The position numbers and the translations under genes were made by a program. Shown piece after piece: positions 1-6,317 of a DNA stretch of 12,081 nucleotides. Within the stretch, counting starts at the first letter, position 1; each line of letters opens with the position of its first letter. Below the pieces are notes generated by a model, which saw only the letters and a program-made list of their open reading frames with translations, did no database searches and had not been told where the DNA came from. The stretch comes from Campylobacteraceae bacterium (GTDB lineage: Bacteria > Campylobacterota > Campylobacteria > Campylobacterales > Sulfurospirillaceae), in the NCBI GenBank assembly GCA_027055635.1, contig JALUMZ010000096.1, positions 1-12,081 on the forward strand. Reading direction: 5' to 3'.

Positions 1-310
1 CACCAAGACCGCCTAGGGGAGTAATTCTTACTTTTGCATTTGTATTTTGATTTATAAGATTAAATTTTTGTAGTATGTCTTTATGAATCTTATGATTTGC
101 ATCTATGGCAATTTTCATATCTTTTTGCCATTTTTCACTACCTTCTAAGACACTAGGCTGGTTTTTTGCACTTTTTCTTTTTCTGTTTTGCCTATTTGGG
201 TTTGGTTTTTTACTCTGCCTTTGCGGGCTTTTTGTCGTATTTGTACTACTGTTTTGTACTTTTTGGTTTGCTGGCTTTTTGCTAGCTACTTCTGTTTTGT
301 TGTCTTGCAT
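1..310 (-). CDS. rnj: Ribonuclease J, N-terminal part (cut by window edge)
   Basis: This is the first 103 codons of a minus-strand gene that continues beyond the left edge. RNase J is a metallo-beta-lactamase/beta-CASP endo- and 5'-exoribonuclease central to mRNA decay and rRNA maturation. The visible protein has a basic low-complexity tail (about residues 1-50, rich in Lys, Asn, Gln, Ser), a helix-like stretch (about 55-85), and then KVRITPLGGLG at 93-103, which is the opening beta-strand of the RNase J catalytic core. Long N-terminal extensions are typical of Campylobacterota RNase J; in Helicobacter pylori the extension matters for activity. The ATG at 310-308 is preceded by AAGG at a suitable distance. 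It lies 24 bp behind ksgA and is probably co-transcribed with it. The tail is confident as sequence; the name rests on the short core motif plus the ksgA neighbour. Confidence 0.88.
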   Translation of the reverse strand, partial: MQDNKTEVASKKPANQKVQNSSTNTTKSPQRQSKKPNPNRQNRKRKSAKNQPSVLEGSEKWQKDMKIAIDANHKIHKDILQKFNLINQNTNAKVRITPLGGLG

Positions 311-334
311 TTTTTTACCTTAATCTAGAAAAGA

Positions 335-1150
335 CTATTTTTGAAAAATCTTTTCATATAAATTAAGATGATTTTCGACGCTTAATTCATGAGGTCTTAC
401 ATTTTCTGCTATCTCCATGGAGTATAGTAGTTTTTTTGCAAATTCCTTATTGTAAATTGAAGATATATTTCTCACCCAAGTTTTCCTTGGGCTTGAAAAA
501 GACATCCTTAGATATTTTTTAAATCCAATAAAATCCTGAGTGGTTTTAAACAAGGGGTTTGTACCGTGTATAAATTCTCTCTTTTTTACAATTCTTAAAA
601 TAGATGAAGTTACTTTTGGTACCGGCTCAAAAGAGCTTGAAGGCACATCAAAAAGTAGTTTTACATCTGCTATACTTTGAGCGAGTATCGATAAGGAGCT
701 AAACTCTTTGGTCTTTGGTTTGGATGAAAATTTTAGAGCAACCTCTTTTTGAATCATCACCACCATAGAGTTACATTTCTTATCTTCTAGTGCTTCAAGA
801 ATGATTTTGGTTGCAATATAGTATGGTAAATTTGCAACCAAATCATAAGGTTCGTCTTCTAGCGAGCCTTTTTTAAGGGACTCTAAAACATCACTCTCTT
901 CTAACTTGAAGTCACCTTTTTTTATCTCTTTATCAAATTTCTCTCTCAAATGAACGCATAAGTCTCTATCGACCTCGTAAGCTCTTAAGGGCTTTACCTC
1001 TAAGAGCATTTGCGTCAAATCACCTAAGCCAGGTCCAATTTCTACAAGTTTTCTAGTAGATTTGGGCATCGATTGGATGATTTTATTCAGTATCGCAGTA
1101 TCCTTCAAAAAATTTTGACCAAATCTCTTTTTAGCCTCAATCTTTGTCAT
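335..1150 (-). CDS. ksgA: 16S rRNA (adenine1518-N6/adenine1519-N6)-dimethyltransferase KsgA/RsmA
   Basis: KsgA uses S-adenosylmethionine to dimethylate two adjacent adenines near the 3' end of 16S rRNA, a late checkpoint in 30S subunit assembly. The 271-residue protein is of normal length. It opens with the family signature RFGQNFLKD (residues 9-17), followed by SAM motif I VEIGPGLGDLT (36-46), an acidic ribose-binding residue in YEVDRD (58-63), the ESDVLE segment (85-90), the catalytic motif IV NLPYY (108-112), and EPVPKV in the target-recognition part (175-180). The ATG start gives an N-terminus that matches the family. Upstream sequence contains AAGGCGGAA as a probable ribosome-binding region. 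It is the first gene of a minus-strand pair with rnj, a pairing that recurs in Campylobacterota. Nothing looks broken. Confidence 0.97.
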   Translation of the reverse strand: MTKIEAKKRFGQNFLKDTAILNKIIQSMPKSTRKLVEIGPGLGDLTQMLLEVKPLRAYEVDRDLCVHLREKFDKEIKKGDFKLEESDVLESLKKGSLEDEPYDLVANLPYYIATKIILEALEDKKCNSMVVMIQKEVALKFSSKPKTKEFSSLSILAQSIADVKLLFDVPSSSFEPVPKVTSSILRIVKKREFIHGTNPLFKTTQDFIGFKKYLRMSFSSPRKTWVRNISSIYNKEFAKKLLYSMEIAENVRPHELSVENHLNLYEKIFQK

Positions 1151-1180
1151 ATAAAGTTCCGCCTTTTAATTTAAAGGACT

Positions 1181-1186
1181 ATTTTA
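1181..1186 (-). promoter_or_regulatory. Possible -10 element for ksgA-rnj
   Basis: On the minus strand the word TAAAAT lies about 30 bp upstream of the ksgA start, in an AT-rich run. There is no convincing -35 box, which is usual for Campylobacterota sigma-70 promoters. This is a weak assignment based on position and composition only. Confidence 0.3.
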
Positions 1187-1258
1187 TCTTTTATTTACTT
1201 ACAGCCTCATTAGAGAGATAATCGATAAGTCTTTATGAGAAGATTGTGTAGATAATTA

Positions 1259-1267
1259 TGCTACAAT
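1259..1267 (+). promoter_or_regulatory. Extended -10 promoter for ogt
   Basis: The word TGCTACAAT reads as an extended -10 (TGn followed by TACAAT, one base from TATAAT). It would start transcription near 1274 and give a leader of about 25 bases carrying the strong ribosome-binding site AGAAGGAGT at 1285-1293. No clear -35 is seen. It shares the 148-bp divergent intergenic region with the ksgA promoter. Confidence 0.5.
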
Positions 1268-1298
1268 ATTTCCATAAATGCTATAGAAGGAGTAAGGG

Positions 1299-1793
1299 TT
1301 GAAAATATATTGTGATGAGATGACTTCTCCTGTTGGTAAATTATACATCATAGCAAACGAGACACATCTTTTGGGCTTAATAATGGAAGTGAGTTGGGAT
1401 AGAGAAAAAAAGAAATTTAATAATTTATTTTATGAAGAAAACAAAATCACCTCTTTAGCCCAAAAAGAGTTAAAAGAGTACTTTTCAAGAAAAAGAGAAA
1501 AATTTAATACACCCTTGAGTTTTAAAGGTACCCCCTTTCAAGAGAGAGCTTGGAGAGCACTGCTGGATATACCTTATGGTATGACAATCAGCTACGAAAA
1601 GCAGGCACAAAATATTGGCAACCCAAAAGCTATAAGGGCTATAGGAAGCGCGAATGGAACAAATCCTATACCCATCATCATTCCTTGCCACAGAGTCATA
1701 AGAAAGTCCGGTGGTTTGGGTGGATATGCTAGTGGATTGGAGATAAAAAAATTTCTCTTAAATCTTGAAAACTCAAAATACTCTCCCCAGTAG
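1299..1793 (+). CDS. ogt: Methylated-DNA--[protein]-cysteine S-methyltransferase
   Basis: This is a suicide DNA-repair protein that transfers alkyl groups from O6-alkylguanine (and O4-alkylthymine) to its own cysteine. The 164-residue protein has the normal Ogt length. The N-terminal ribonuclease-H-like domain covers about residues 1-75. The C-terminal DNA-binding and active-site domain contains FQERAWRALLDIPYG (80-94), the helix-turn-helix and arginine-finger segment PKAIRAIGSANGTNPI (109-124, Arg113), the active-site PCHRV with nucleophile Cys130, and GGLGGYASG (138-146). The start is TTG, chosen because AGAAGGAGT, a near-perfect ribosome-binding site, ends five bases before it and because the protein begins with a typical family N-terminus. 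It is a single-gene unit or the head of a transcript reading toward hisF through three hairpins. Confidence 0.95.
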   Translation: MKIYCDEMTSPVGKLYIIANETHLLGLIMEVSWDREKKKFNNLFYEENKITSLAQKELKEYFSRKREKFNTPLSFKGTPFQERAWRALLDIPYGMTISYEKQAQNIGNPKAIRAIGSANGTNPIPIIIPCHRVIRKSGGLGGYASGLEIKKFLLNLENSKYSPQ

Positions 1794-1854
1794 GCTTCAT
1801 TATTTTATCTTATCCATATCTCAGATTGTTTTTCAAAACCAAGGTCAAACGGTA

Positions 1855-1930
1855 GATTTTTATCAAACTGTTTTAAAAGGACTCAGACCAACGGGAGGAT
1901 TTGTCCTTTTGAAACAGTTTGATAAAAATC
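1855..1930 (+). repeat. Long inverted repeat, 28-bp arms (hairpin 1)
   Basis: The arms 1855-1882 and 1903-1930 are complementary over 28 bp with a single T:G wobble (1874 with 1911), around a 20-base loop (1883-1902) that contains GGGAGGA. This is far longer than needed for a terminator and has no following T-run. It begins 61 bp after the ogt stop. It could terminate ogt, form a double-stranded RNA, or be a remnant of a palindromic mobile element. The structure is certain from sequence; the role is not. Confidence 0.85.
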
Positions 1931-1950
1931 GTAACAAGGATAAAAAAGTA

Positions 1951-2020
1951 AAATTGGTATGTAAGAAATCCAAAAATAATTCAGCCGATTTTTGTCTTAT
2001 TTTGGATAAAATGCCAATTT
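1951..2020 (+). repeat. Two-part inverted repeat (hairpin 2)
   Basis: The outer arms AAATTGGTAT (1951-1960) and ATGCCAATTT (2011-2020) pair over 10 bp with one T:G wobble. The inner arms 1968-1979 and 1997-2007 pair over 11 bp with a single bulged A. Together they make one interrupted stem of about 21 bp with a 17-base loop. It stands 20 bp after hairpin 1 and 4 bp before hairpin 3. Confidence 0.7.
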
Positions 2021-2024
2021 AGGC

Positions 2025-2069
2025 ATAGCAAATCAAAATTAATATTAAAAGTGAATTTTGATTTGCTAT
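2025..2069 (+). repeat. Perfect 16-bp inverted repeat before hisF (hairpin 3)
   Basis: The arms ATAGCAAATCAAAATT (2025-2040) and its exact complement at 2054-2069 are separated by a 13-base loop. The stem ends eight bases before the hisF ribosome-binding site, so it is well placed to act as an operator or as an RNA structure affecting hisF, but no function can be read directly. Confidence 0.85.
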
Positions 2070-2076
2070 ACAACGC

Positions 2077-2081
2077 AGGAG
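2077..2081 (+). promoter_or_regulatory. Ribosome-binding site fixing the hisF start
   Basis: AGGAG lies five bases before the ATG at 2087. This site, together with the family N-terminus, rules out the in-frame GTG at 2051, which falls in the loop of hairpin 3. Confidence 0.85.
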
Positions 2082-2086
2082 AAGAT

Positions 2087-2845
2087 ATGGAATATTTTGC
2101 AAAGAGAATCATACCTTGTTTAGATGTTAAAGATGGCAGGGTTGTTAAAGGTGTTAATTTTGTCGGGCTTCAAGATGCAGGTGATCCTGTTGAAGTGGCA
2201 AAGAGATATAATGAAGAGGGTGCAGATGAAATTACATTTTTGGATATTACAGCAAGCCATGAAAAGAGAGATACTATAGTTGACATAGTAGAAAAGGTAG
2301 CAAGTGAAGTTTTTATACCCCTAACAGTTGGGGGAGGGATAAGAACACTCGAGGATATTTATAATCTTCTTAAAGTTGGATGTGACAAGATAAGCATAAA
2401 TTCACACGCAATAAAAAATCCTAATTTTATAGATGAGGCATCAAAAAGATTTGGCTCTCAATGTATTGTAGTAGCAATAGATGCTAAGAAGACTGGGAAT
2501 GGTTGGCATGTTTTTATAAATGGTGGTAGGATTGATACCGGATTAGATGCTCTTGCTTGGTCTAAAGAGGTTCAAAGAAGAGGGGCAGGGGAGATACTGC
2601 TGACTTCTATGGATTGTGATGGCGTAAAAAATGGGTATGATATAGAGCTTACAGGTAAAATGAGCAAATTTTTAGATATACCAATAATCGCGAGTGGTGG
2701 AGCAGGAAAGATGGAACATATAAGAGATGCTTTTCTAGGTGGCGCTGATGCTGCTTTGGCTGCTTCTATATTTCACTATAAAGAGATTGAAATAATGGAG
2801 TTAAAAAGATATCTAAAAGAAGAGGGGATACCTGTAAGAGTATGA
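2087..2845 (+). CDS. hisF: Imidazole glycerol phosphate synthase cyclase subunit HisF
   Basis: HisF takes ammonia delivered by the HisH glutaminase and converts PRFAR to imidazole glycerol phosphate and AICAR, linking histidine and purine synthesis in the cytoplasm. The 252-residue protein is the normal length for this (beta/alpha)8 barrel. Visible features are AKRIIPCLDVKDGRVVKG at residues 5-22 with catalytic Asp13, FLDITAS (51-57), the phosphate-binding TVGGGIRT (80-87), VVAIDAK with the second catalytic Asp132, and the C-terminal phosphate site IIASGGAG (200-207). The start at 2087 is preferred over an upstream GTG at 2051, which would add 12 non-conserved residues. It heads a four-gene run and overlaps the next gene by ATGA. 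No other his gene is in the window, so HisH must be encoded elsewhere. Confidence 0.97.
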   Translation: MEYFAKRIIPCLDVKDGRVVKGVNFVGLQDAGDPVEVAKRYNEEGADEITFLDITASHEKRDTIVDIVEKVASEVFIPLTVGGGIRTLEDIYNLLKVGCDKISINSHAIKNPNFIDEASKRFGSQCIVVAIDAKKTGNGWHVFINGGRIDTGLDALAWSKEVQRRGAGEILLTSMDCDGVKNGYDIELTGKMSKFLDIPIIASGGAGKMEHIRDAFLGGADAALAASIFHYKEIEIMELKRYLKEEGIPVRV

Positions 2846-3399
2846 AAATTTTATGTGCAGGTGATAGTGAGACTTTTAGTTTTGCCAAACCTATAGGTAT
2901 AGGATTGATAAATAGCAGTATAAATCTTACAAGTTTTATACTAGAAGAGAGTCCAAAATCTTTGCTTTTTGTAGGGTCTGCCGGGAGCTATGGAAATCTT
3001 AAGCCTATGGATATATTCTCTTCTGGCTCTTGTGGAAATGTAGAGATAGGCTATTTGCTAGATAACTGTTATACACCAATTGATAATATGGTTAGGGCAA
3101 AAATAAAAAATGTTTCATGTGAAACAACTAACAAAAAAGATATATTAGTAAATTCTAGCAATTATATTACAACTAACAAGATAGTAGCTAACAAATTTTT
3201 AGAAAATGGCTTTGAAGCTGAAAATATGGAGTTTTTCTCGGTTCTAACGGTTGCAAATAAATTTAGTATTCCTGTTTTGGGAATATTTGTAATTACTAAC
3301 TATTGTGATAACAATGCACATAGAGACTTTATAAAAAACCATTCAAAAGCAAAAGAGAAACTAGCTCTACATGTAGAGAAACAAGTGAGTAAAATATGA
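2842..3399 (+). CDS. Small nucleoside phosphorylase-superfamily protein
   Basis: The 185-residue protein resembles the PNP/UDP phosphorylase and MTA/SAH nucleosidase fold (phosphorylase family 1), but is shorter than the usual 230-260 residues. Recognisable parts are LLFVGSAGSYG (41-51), comparable to the glycine-rich VSGSAG/VGTAG segment, NLKPMDIF (52-59), comparable to the GDI-type strand, AENMEFFSV (126-134), comparable to the ribose-binding VEMEG motif, and TNYCDNNAHRDF (152-163), which occupies the place of the catalytic Asp loop. It overlaps hisF upstream and rlmN downstream by ATGA, so translation is probably coupled. It carries a parS-like word at codons 90-96. I infer a purine-nucleoside-type substrate only from fold and motifs; the exact reaction is unknown. 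From memory, a similar uncharacterised gene precedes rlmN in Campylobacter. Confidence 0.75.
   Translation: MKILCAGDSETFSFAKPIGIGLINSSINLTSFILEESPKSLLFVGSAGSYGNLKPMDIFSSGSCGNVEIGYLLDNCYTPIDNMVRAKIKNVSCETTNKKDILVNSSNYITTNKIVANKFLENGFEAENMEFFSVLTVANKFSIPVLGIFVITNYCDNNAHRDFIKNHSKAKEKLALHVEKQVSKI
3111..3126 (+). promoter_or_regulatory. parS-like ParB-binding site, copy 1
   Basis: TGTTTCATGTGAAACA differs at one central base from the classical palindromic parS sequence TGTTTCACGTGAAACA. It is embedded in the phosphorylase-family gene (encoding residues around NVSCET). The same 16-mer occurs again on the minus strand at 5451-5466 in another gene and another codon phase, which argues for selection on DNA rather than protein. 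Confidence 0.75.
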
Positions 3400-4472
3400 G
3401 TAAAATAAATATAATGGATTTTACAAAAGATGAACTCTCCTCGATGATAAAACCATCTTTTAGAGCAAAACAGATTTATGAGTGGATATATAAAAAGTAT
3501 GTAAATTCATTTGACGATATGAAAAATATACCAAAAGACTTAAGAGAAGAACTTAAAGCAAATTATTTTTTGCACCCACTTAAAATCGCAACAGTTGAAA
3601 ATAGTAGCGATGGAAGCAAAAAGTATCTTTTTTTATTGCAAGATGGAAAGACGGTAGAGTCTGTCTTGCTCCCAATGAAAAAAGAGCAGCATGATAAAGA
3701 GGGCAGGTTGATACACCATACAAGATATACTATATGTATCTCATCTCAAGTAGGTTGCAAGATTGGCTGTTCTTTTTGTTTGACTGGGAAAAGTGGCTTT
3801 CTTAGAGATTTAAGTGCAGGTGAGATAACTGCTCAGGTATTGATGATAAAAAAAGATAATGAAATAGCTCAAAACAGAAGAGTAAATATAGTATTTATGG
3901 GCATGGGAGAGCCGCTTGATAACTTAGAAAATGTACAAAAGTCTGTAAAGATTTTTTCTGATCCCCATGGTTTTTCCATAAGCCCTAGAAGGCAAACTAT
4001 ATCTACAAGTGGACTTAGTGCGCAGATAAAAAAGCTAGGAGAGATGGATTTGGGAGTTTTACTCGCTATCTCTTTACATGCGGTAGATGACAAACTAAGA
4101 GAACAGTTGATGCCAATAAACAGAGCTTATAACATAGAATCCATAATAAAGGCAGTAAAAGAATTCCCAGTAGATGCTCGTAAAAGAGTGATGTTTGAAT
4201 ATTTGGTTATAAAAAATCTAAATGATGATATAAAGAGTGCAAAAAAATTGGTAAAGTTATTAAATGGTATAAATGCGAAAGTAAACCTTATATTTTTCAA
4301 TCCCCATGATGGTAGTTCATACCAAAGACCTGAAATAAAAGATGTTTTAGCTTTTCAAGACTATCTTTTGAAGCATGGAGTGCTATGTACTATAAGAGAG
4401 TCAAAAGGCTTGGATATTAGTGCAGCTTGTGGACAGTTAAAAGATAGAAAAGAGAAGGAAGATATAAAATGA
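3396..4472 (+). CDS. rlmN: Dual-specificity 23S rRNA/tRNA (adenine-C2)-methyltransferase RlmN
   Basis: This radical-SAM enzyme methylates C2 of A2503 in 23S rRNA and A37 in some tRNAs by a ping-pong mechanism with a methylated cysteine. The 358-residue protein is close to family length. It has an N-terminal accessory domain (about 1-90, with FRAKQIYEWIYKK at 22-34), the radical-SAM cluster motif C121-x3-C125-x2-C128, MGMGEPLDN (168-176) for SAM binding, SPRRQTISTSG (196-206), SLHAVDDKLR (226-235), and the methyl-carrying Cys345 in AACGQL. Cys114 in YTICISS probably corresponds to the other conserved cysteine. It starts inside the stop of the preceding gene (ATGA) with only a weak ribosome-binding site, so coupling is likely. 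Its own stop overlaps the start of the small membrane gene. Confidence 0.97.
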   Translation: MSKINIMDFTKDELSSMIKPSFRAKQIYEWIYKKYVNSFDDMKNIPKDLREELKANYFLHPLKIATVENSSDGSKKYLFLLQDGKTVESVLLPMKKEQHDKEGRLIHHTRYTICISSQVGCKIGCSFCLTGKSGFLRDLSAGEITAQVLMIKKDNEIAQNRRVNIVFMGMGEPLDNLENVQKSVKIFSDPHGFSISPRRQTISTSGLSAQIKKLGEMDLGVLLAISLHAVDDKLREQLMPINRAYNIESIIKAVKEFPVDARKRVMFEYLVIKNLNDDIKSAKKLVKLLNGINAKVNLIFFNPHDGSSYQRPEIKDVLAFQDYLLKHGVLCTIRESKGLDISAACGQLKDRKEKEDIK

Positions 4473-4564
4473 GTATAGTAGATATAGGGGAAGCTATTTT
4501 TTTAGTTGTTATAGTTAGTGGAGCTATATTTGGTATGGTAAAAGTCCTCTTCTTTGATGAATAG
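4469..4564 (+). CDS. 31-residue small membrane protein behind rlmN
   Basis: The ATG overlaps the rlmN stop (ATGA) and GAAGGAAG lies at 4454-4461 as a ribosome-binding site. The protein begins MSIVDIGEAI, has one hydrophobic stretch (about residues 9-28, FLVVIVSGAIFGMVKVLFF) long enough to cross the membrane once, and ends in acidic DE. Codon use and the coupled start match its neighbours, and the stop sits two bases before a hairpin that would end the transcript. From memory, C. jejuni has a comparable small hydrophobic protein gene (Cj1714) directly after its rlmN homologue (Cj1713), which supports a real gene. The function is unknown. It is easily missed because of its size. Confidence 0.7.
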   Translation: MSIVDIGEAIFLVVIVSGAIFGMVKVLFFDE

Positions 4565-4565
4565 T

Positions 4566-4619
4566 ATTATTCCATCAGACAATATCCTGAGTATTCAAAA
4601 TATTGCCTGATGGAATAAT
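4566..4619. terminator. Hairpin between convergent genes, probable bidirectional terminator
   Basis: The arms 4566-4585 and 4600-4619 are complementary over 20 bp with one A/C mismatch, around a 14-base loop. The hairpin fills the short gap between the end of the hisF-rlmN run and the end of the oppositely oriented FAH-family gene, where a two-way terminator is expected. No run of T follows on either strand, so intrinsic termination would be weak by the usual rule; blocking of 3' exonucleases is an alternative role. Confidence 0.65.
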
Positions 4620-4641
4620 CAACTTTAAATAATATGCACCC

Positions 4642-5253
4642 TTAAGATGCAATCCAAGTTTGGCTTAGAAGTAAATTTTCATCCATGTATATCTCTCCTT
4701 TAAATTCATCTCCTTTGTTAAAAGTCCCAACCCCTTTGGGAGTACCACTCATAACAATATCTCCATCTTGAAGCGTACAAAAAGATGATATCTCTTCCAA
4801 AATAGTTGCTGGTGAGTATATCATAAGTTCAACTCCACCTATTTGGGCAAGTTCTTTATTTATATACAGTCTAAGAGTGAGTTTGCCTATATCGTCTTGT
4901 TTAATATTGATAAAATTACTAAATACACCAGCCCCGTCAAATGCCTTTGCTCTCTCCCAAGGAAGCCCACTTTTCTTTAGTTCACTTTGCAGAATCCTGT
5001 CTGTTAGGTCAAGCCCAAAACCTACTGCACTAATTTTTCTATCATTTATAAGAAAAGATATCTCTCCCTCATAGTGTAGAATCTTTCCATTTGTAGAGAG
5101 ATTATCACTAATAGCACTATTTGGTTTCATAAAAAGTACCATTGATTTTGGTATTTCATTGTTTAATTCCTGTATGTGCTCTACATAGTTTCTACCGACA
5201 CAAACAACCTTGTTTGGTGCAATTTTTCTATTTTTAACAGTTACAAAATTCAT
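4642..5253 (-). CDS. Fumarylacetoacetate hydrolase-family protein (FAHD1-like)
   Basis: This is a metal-dependent hydrolase or decarboxylase of the FAH family. Short members such as FAHD1 act on acylpyruvates or oxaloacetate. The 203-residue protein matches the compact single-domain form. It shows VGRNYVEH (19-26, active-site His26), FMKPNSAI (41-48), the metal ligands in HYEGEIS (Glu62, Glu64) and a third acidic ligand in GFGLDLTDR (about Asp82), Lys103 in the RAKAFD segment, and SGTPKGVG (169-176). GAGGAG stands eight bases before the ATG. The start lies 20 bases inside the end of the RluA-family gene, so the two are one transcript. The same pair precedes purB in C. jejuni (Cj0021c, Cj0022c, from memory). 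The substrate cannot be deduced from sequence. Confidence 0.88.
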   Translation of the reverse strand: MNFVTVKNRKIAPNKVVCVGRNYVEHIQELNNEIPKSMVLFMKPNSAISDNLSTNGKILHYEGEISFLINDRKISAVGFGLDLTDRILQSELKKSGLPWERAKAFDGAGVFSNFINIKQDDIGKLTLRLYINKELAQIGGVELMIYSPATILEEISSFCTLQDGDIVMSGTPKGVGTFNKGDEFKGEIYMDENLLLSQTWIAS

Positions 5254-6142
5254 CTACAAGCTCCTCAAAGTCTATTTTGCTTTTGATATTGTACTCTTTA
5301 CCCCTATATTTAAAACTTAAATAATTTGCATGTAGCATCAATCTTTTTGCTCTTGCTAGTCTTATCTTTTCATCATCACTCATACCAAAAGATAGAAACT
5401 TATCTGTATCTTCTTCGCCTACACTGTAAATTATATCCCCAACAATAGAATGTTTCACATGAAACAAATGTGCTCTTATCTGATGAGTTCGTCCTGTTTG
5501 TGGAGATGCTTCAACTATACTCATATCGCACGAAGTGAGATATTTTAAGGGTTTTATATCTGTTATGGCTCTTTTTCCGTTACTGCTTACATGCGATTTT
5601 ATTCGTATTTTTGATGTTTCTATATCTGATTTTAGATTTGCATCTATTCGCATCTCTTTTGTGAGCCTTCCAAACACTAAAGCATTGTAACTTTTTTTCA
5701 CTTTCCTATTGGCAAAAAGTGCTTTGAGCTCTCTTTCGCTATTTTTATTTTTTGAAACAAGCACTAAACCACTAGTTCCTTTATCTATCCTGTGTACGGC
5801 ATTTGCATTTTTTCCAAAAAGAGACTTTATATCGTCATTCAAGGTTAATTCATCATCTAGCATCTTTGGATGAATCATAATCCCGCTTGGTTTGTCAAAG
5901 ACTGCAAAATCTTCACACTCCATGATGGGTTTCAATCCGCTACTTATGGGATCAAAAAATATAACTTCAACTTTTCCATTGAGGATAGAGCTTTTGGATG
6001 TAAGTATTTCATTGTTAAGATATACTCTGCCTCTATCTATCCATTTTTGAGCCTCACTCATATTACAATCAAACTCTTTCATCAAAAATTTAAAAGCTTT
6101 TAAATTATTTTGGGTATAAACTATTTTTCTTACATACGGCAC
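5234..6142 (-). CDS. RluA-family RNA pseudouridine synthase
   Basis: The enzyme isomerises uridine to pseudouridine in rRNA or tRNA. The 302-residue protein has an N-terminal S4-type RNA-binding region (about 15-60, with SEAQKWIDRGRVYLNNEIL) and a catalytic domain with FAVFDKPSGIMIHP (79-92), HRIDKGTSGLVLVSKN (117-132) carrying catalytic Asp120, TGRTHQIRAHL (216-226) and the C-terminal RLMLHANYLSF (267-277). This is the RluA/RluC/RluD layout; which uridine it modifies is not evident. The start is GTG with AAAGG about ten bases upstream; the nearby ATG is out of frame. It overlaps the FAH-family gene downstream and stands divergently from purB, with the palindromic element between them. It contains a parS-like site near its 3' half. 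Confidence 0.93.
   Translation of the reverse strand: MPYVRKIVYTQNNLKAFKFLMKEFDCNMSEAQKWIDRGRVYLNNEILTSKSSILNGKVEVIFFDPISSGLKPIMECEDFAVFDKPSGIMIHPKMLDDELTLNDDIKSLFGKNANAVHRIDKGTSGLVLVSKNKNSERELKALFANRKVKKSYNALVFGRLTKEMRIDANLKSDIETSKIRIKSHVSSNGKRAITDIKPLKYLTSCDMSIVEASPQTGRTHQIRAHLFHVKHSIVGDIIYSVGEEDTDKFLSFGMSDDEKIRLARAKRLMLHANYLSFKYRGKEYNIKSKIDFEELVDEFCNC
5451..5466 (-). promoter_or_regulatory. parS-like ParB-binding site, copy 2
   Basis: On the minus strand this is TGTTTCATGTGAAACA, identical to the copy at 3111-3126 but inverted and 2.3 kb away. Here it encodes LFHVKH in the RluA-family gene, a different codon phase from copy 1. It is one base from the classical parS palindrome. Confidence 0.75.
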
Positions 6143-6182
6143 TTGGTTTTAACCTTTATTAACAAAGTTTTAGATAAAATAT

Positions 6183-6213
6183 GGGCACCTCTAACAACCC
6201 TATACACCGATAG
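6183..6213 (+). repeat. Left terminal inverted repeat of the palindromic element
   Basis: This matches the complement of 6418-6448 at 29 of 31 positions. It is GC-rich at the outer tip (GGGCACC) and contains AACAACCCTATACA. Confidence 0.9.
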
Positions 6214-6309
6214 CTTTATGAGGTTTTTTGCAGACAAGGCAGACTTTCGTAGGACTAGCCTTAGCTAATTCAAGAAAGTCTAACGAAGTATGCAAGAAAC
6301 CTCATAAAG
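6214..6309 (+). repeat. Internal hairpin A of the element
   Basis: The outer stem 6214-6235 with 6288-6309 is 22 bp with one G:T wobble and one mismatch. After a small internal loop, an 8-bp stem (AGACTTTC at 6241-6248 with 6274-6281) closes a 25-base loop. The loop holds ACTAGCCTTAGCTAATTC at 6254-6271. Confidence 0.8.
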
Positions 6310-6317
6310 CCCGAAGG

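Noticed and set aside
105..323. Plus-strand 72-codon hydrophobic frame
   Set aside because: It is antisense to the Lys/Asn/Gln-rich RNase J tail; Phe/Leu/Cys richness is the expected mirror of AAA/AAC/CAA codons.
1765..2022. Plus-strand 85-codon frame across the ogt 3' end and the hairpins
   Set aside because: It runs through both arms of hairpins 1 and 2, overlaps ogt in another frame and resembles no protein.
1855..2069. Repeats upstream of hisF as a CRISPR array
   Set aside because: The three hairpins differ in sequence from each other, and there are no regularly spaced identical repeats or cas genes.
2051..2086. GTG start giving HisF 12 extra N-terminal residues
   Set aside because: The GTG lies in the loop of hairpin 3, has no ribosome-binding site, and the extra residues do not match HisF; the ATG at 2087 has AGGAG at the right distance.
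3365..3378. Perfect 14-bp palindrome CTCTACATGTAGAG inside the phosphorylase-family gene
   Set aside because: About one such palindrome is expected by chance in 12 kb, it occurs once, and it encodes ordinary residues (LHVE).
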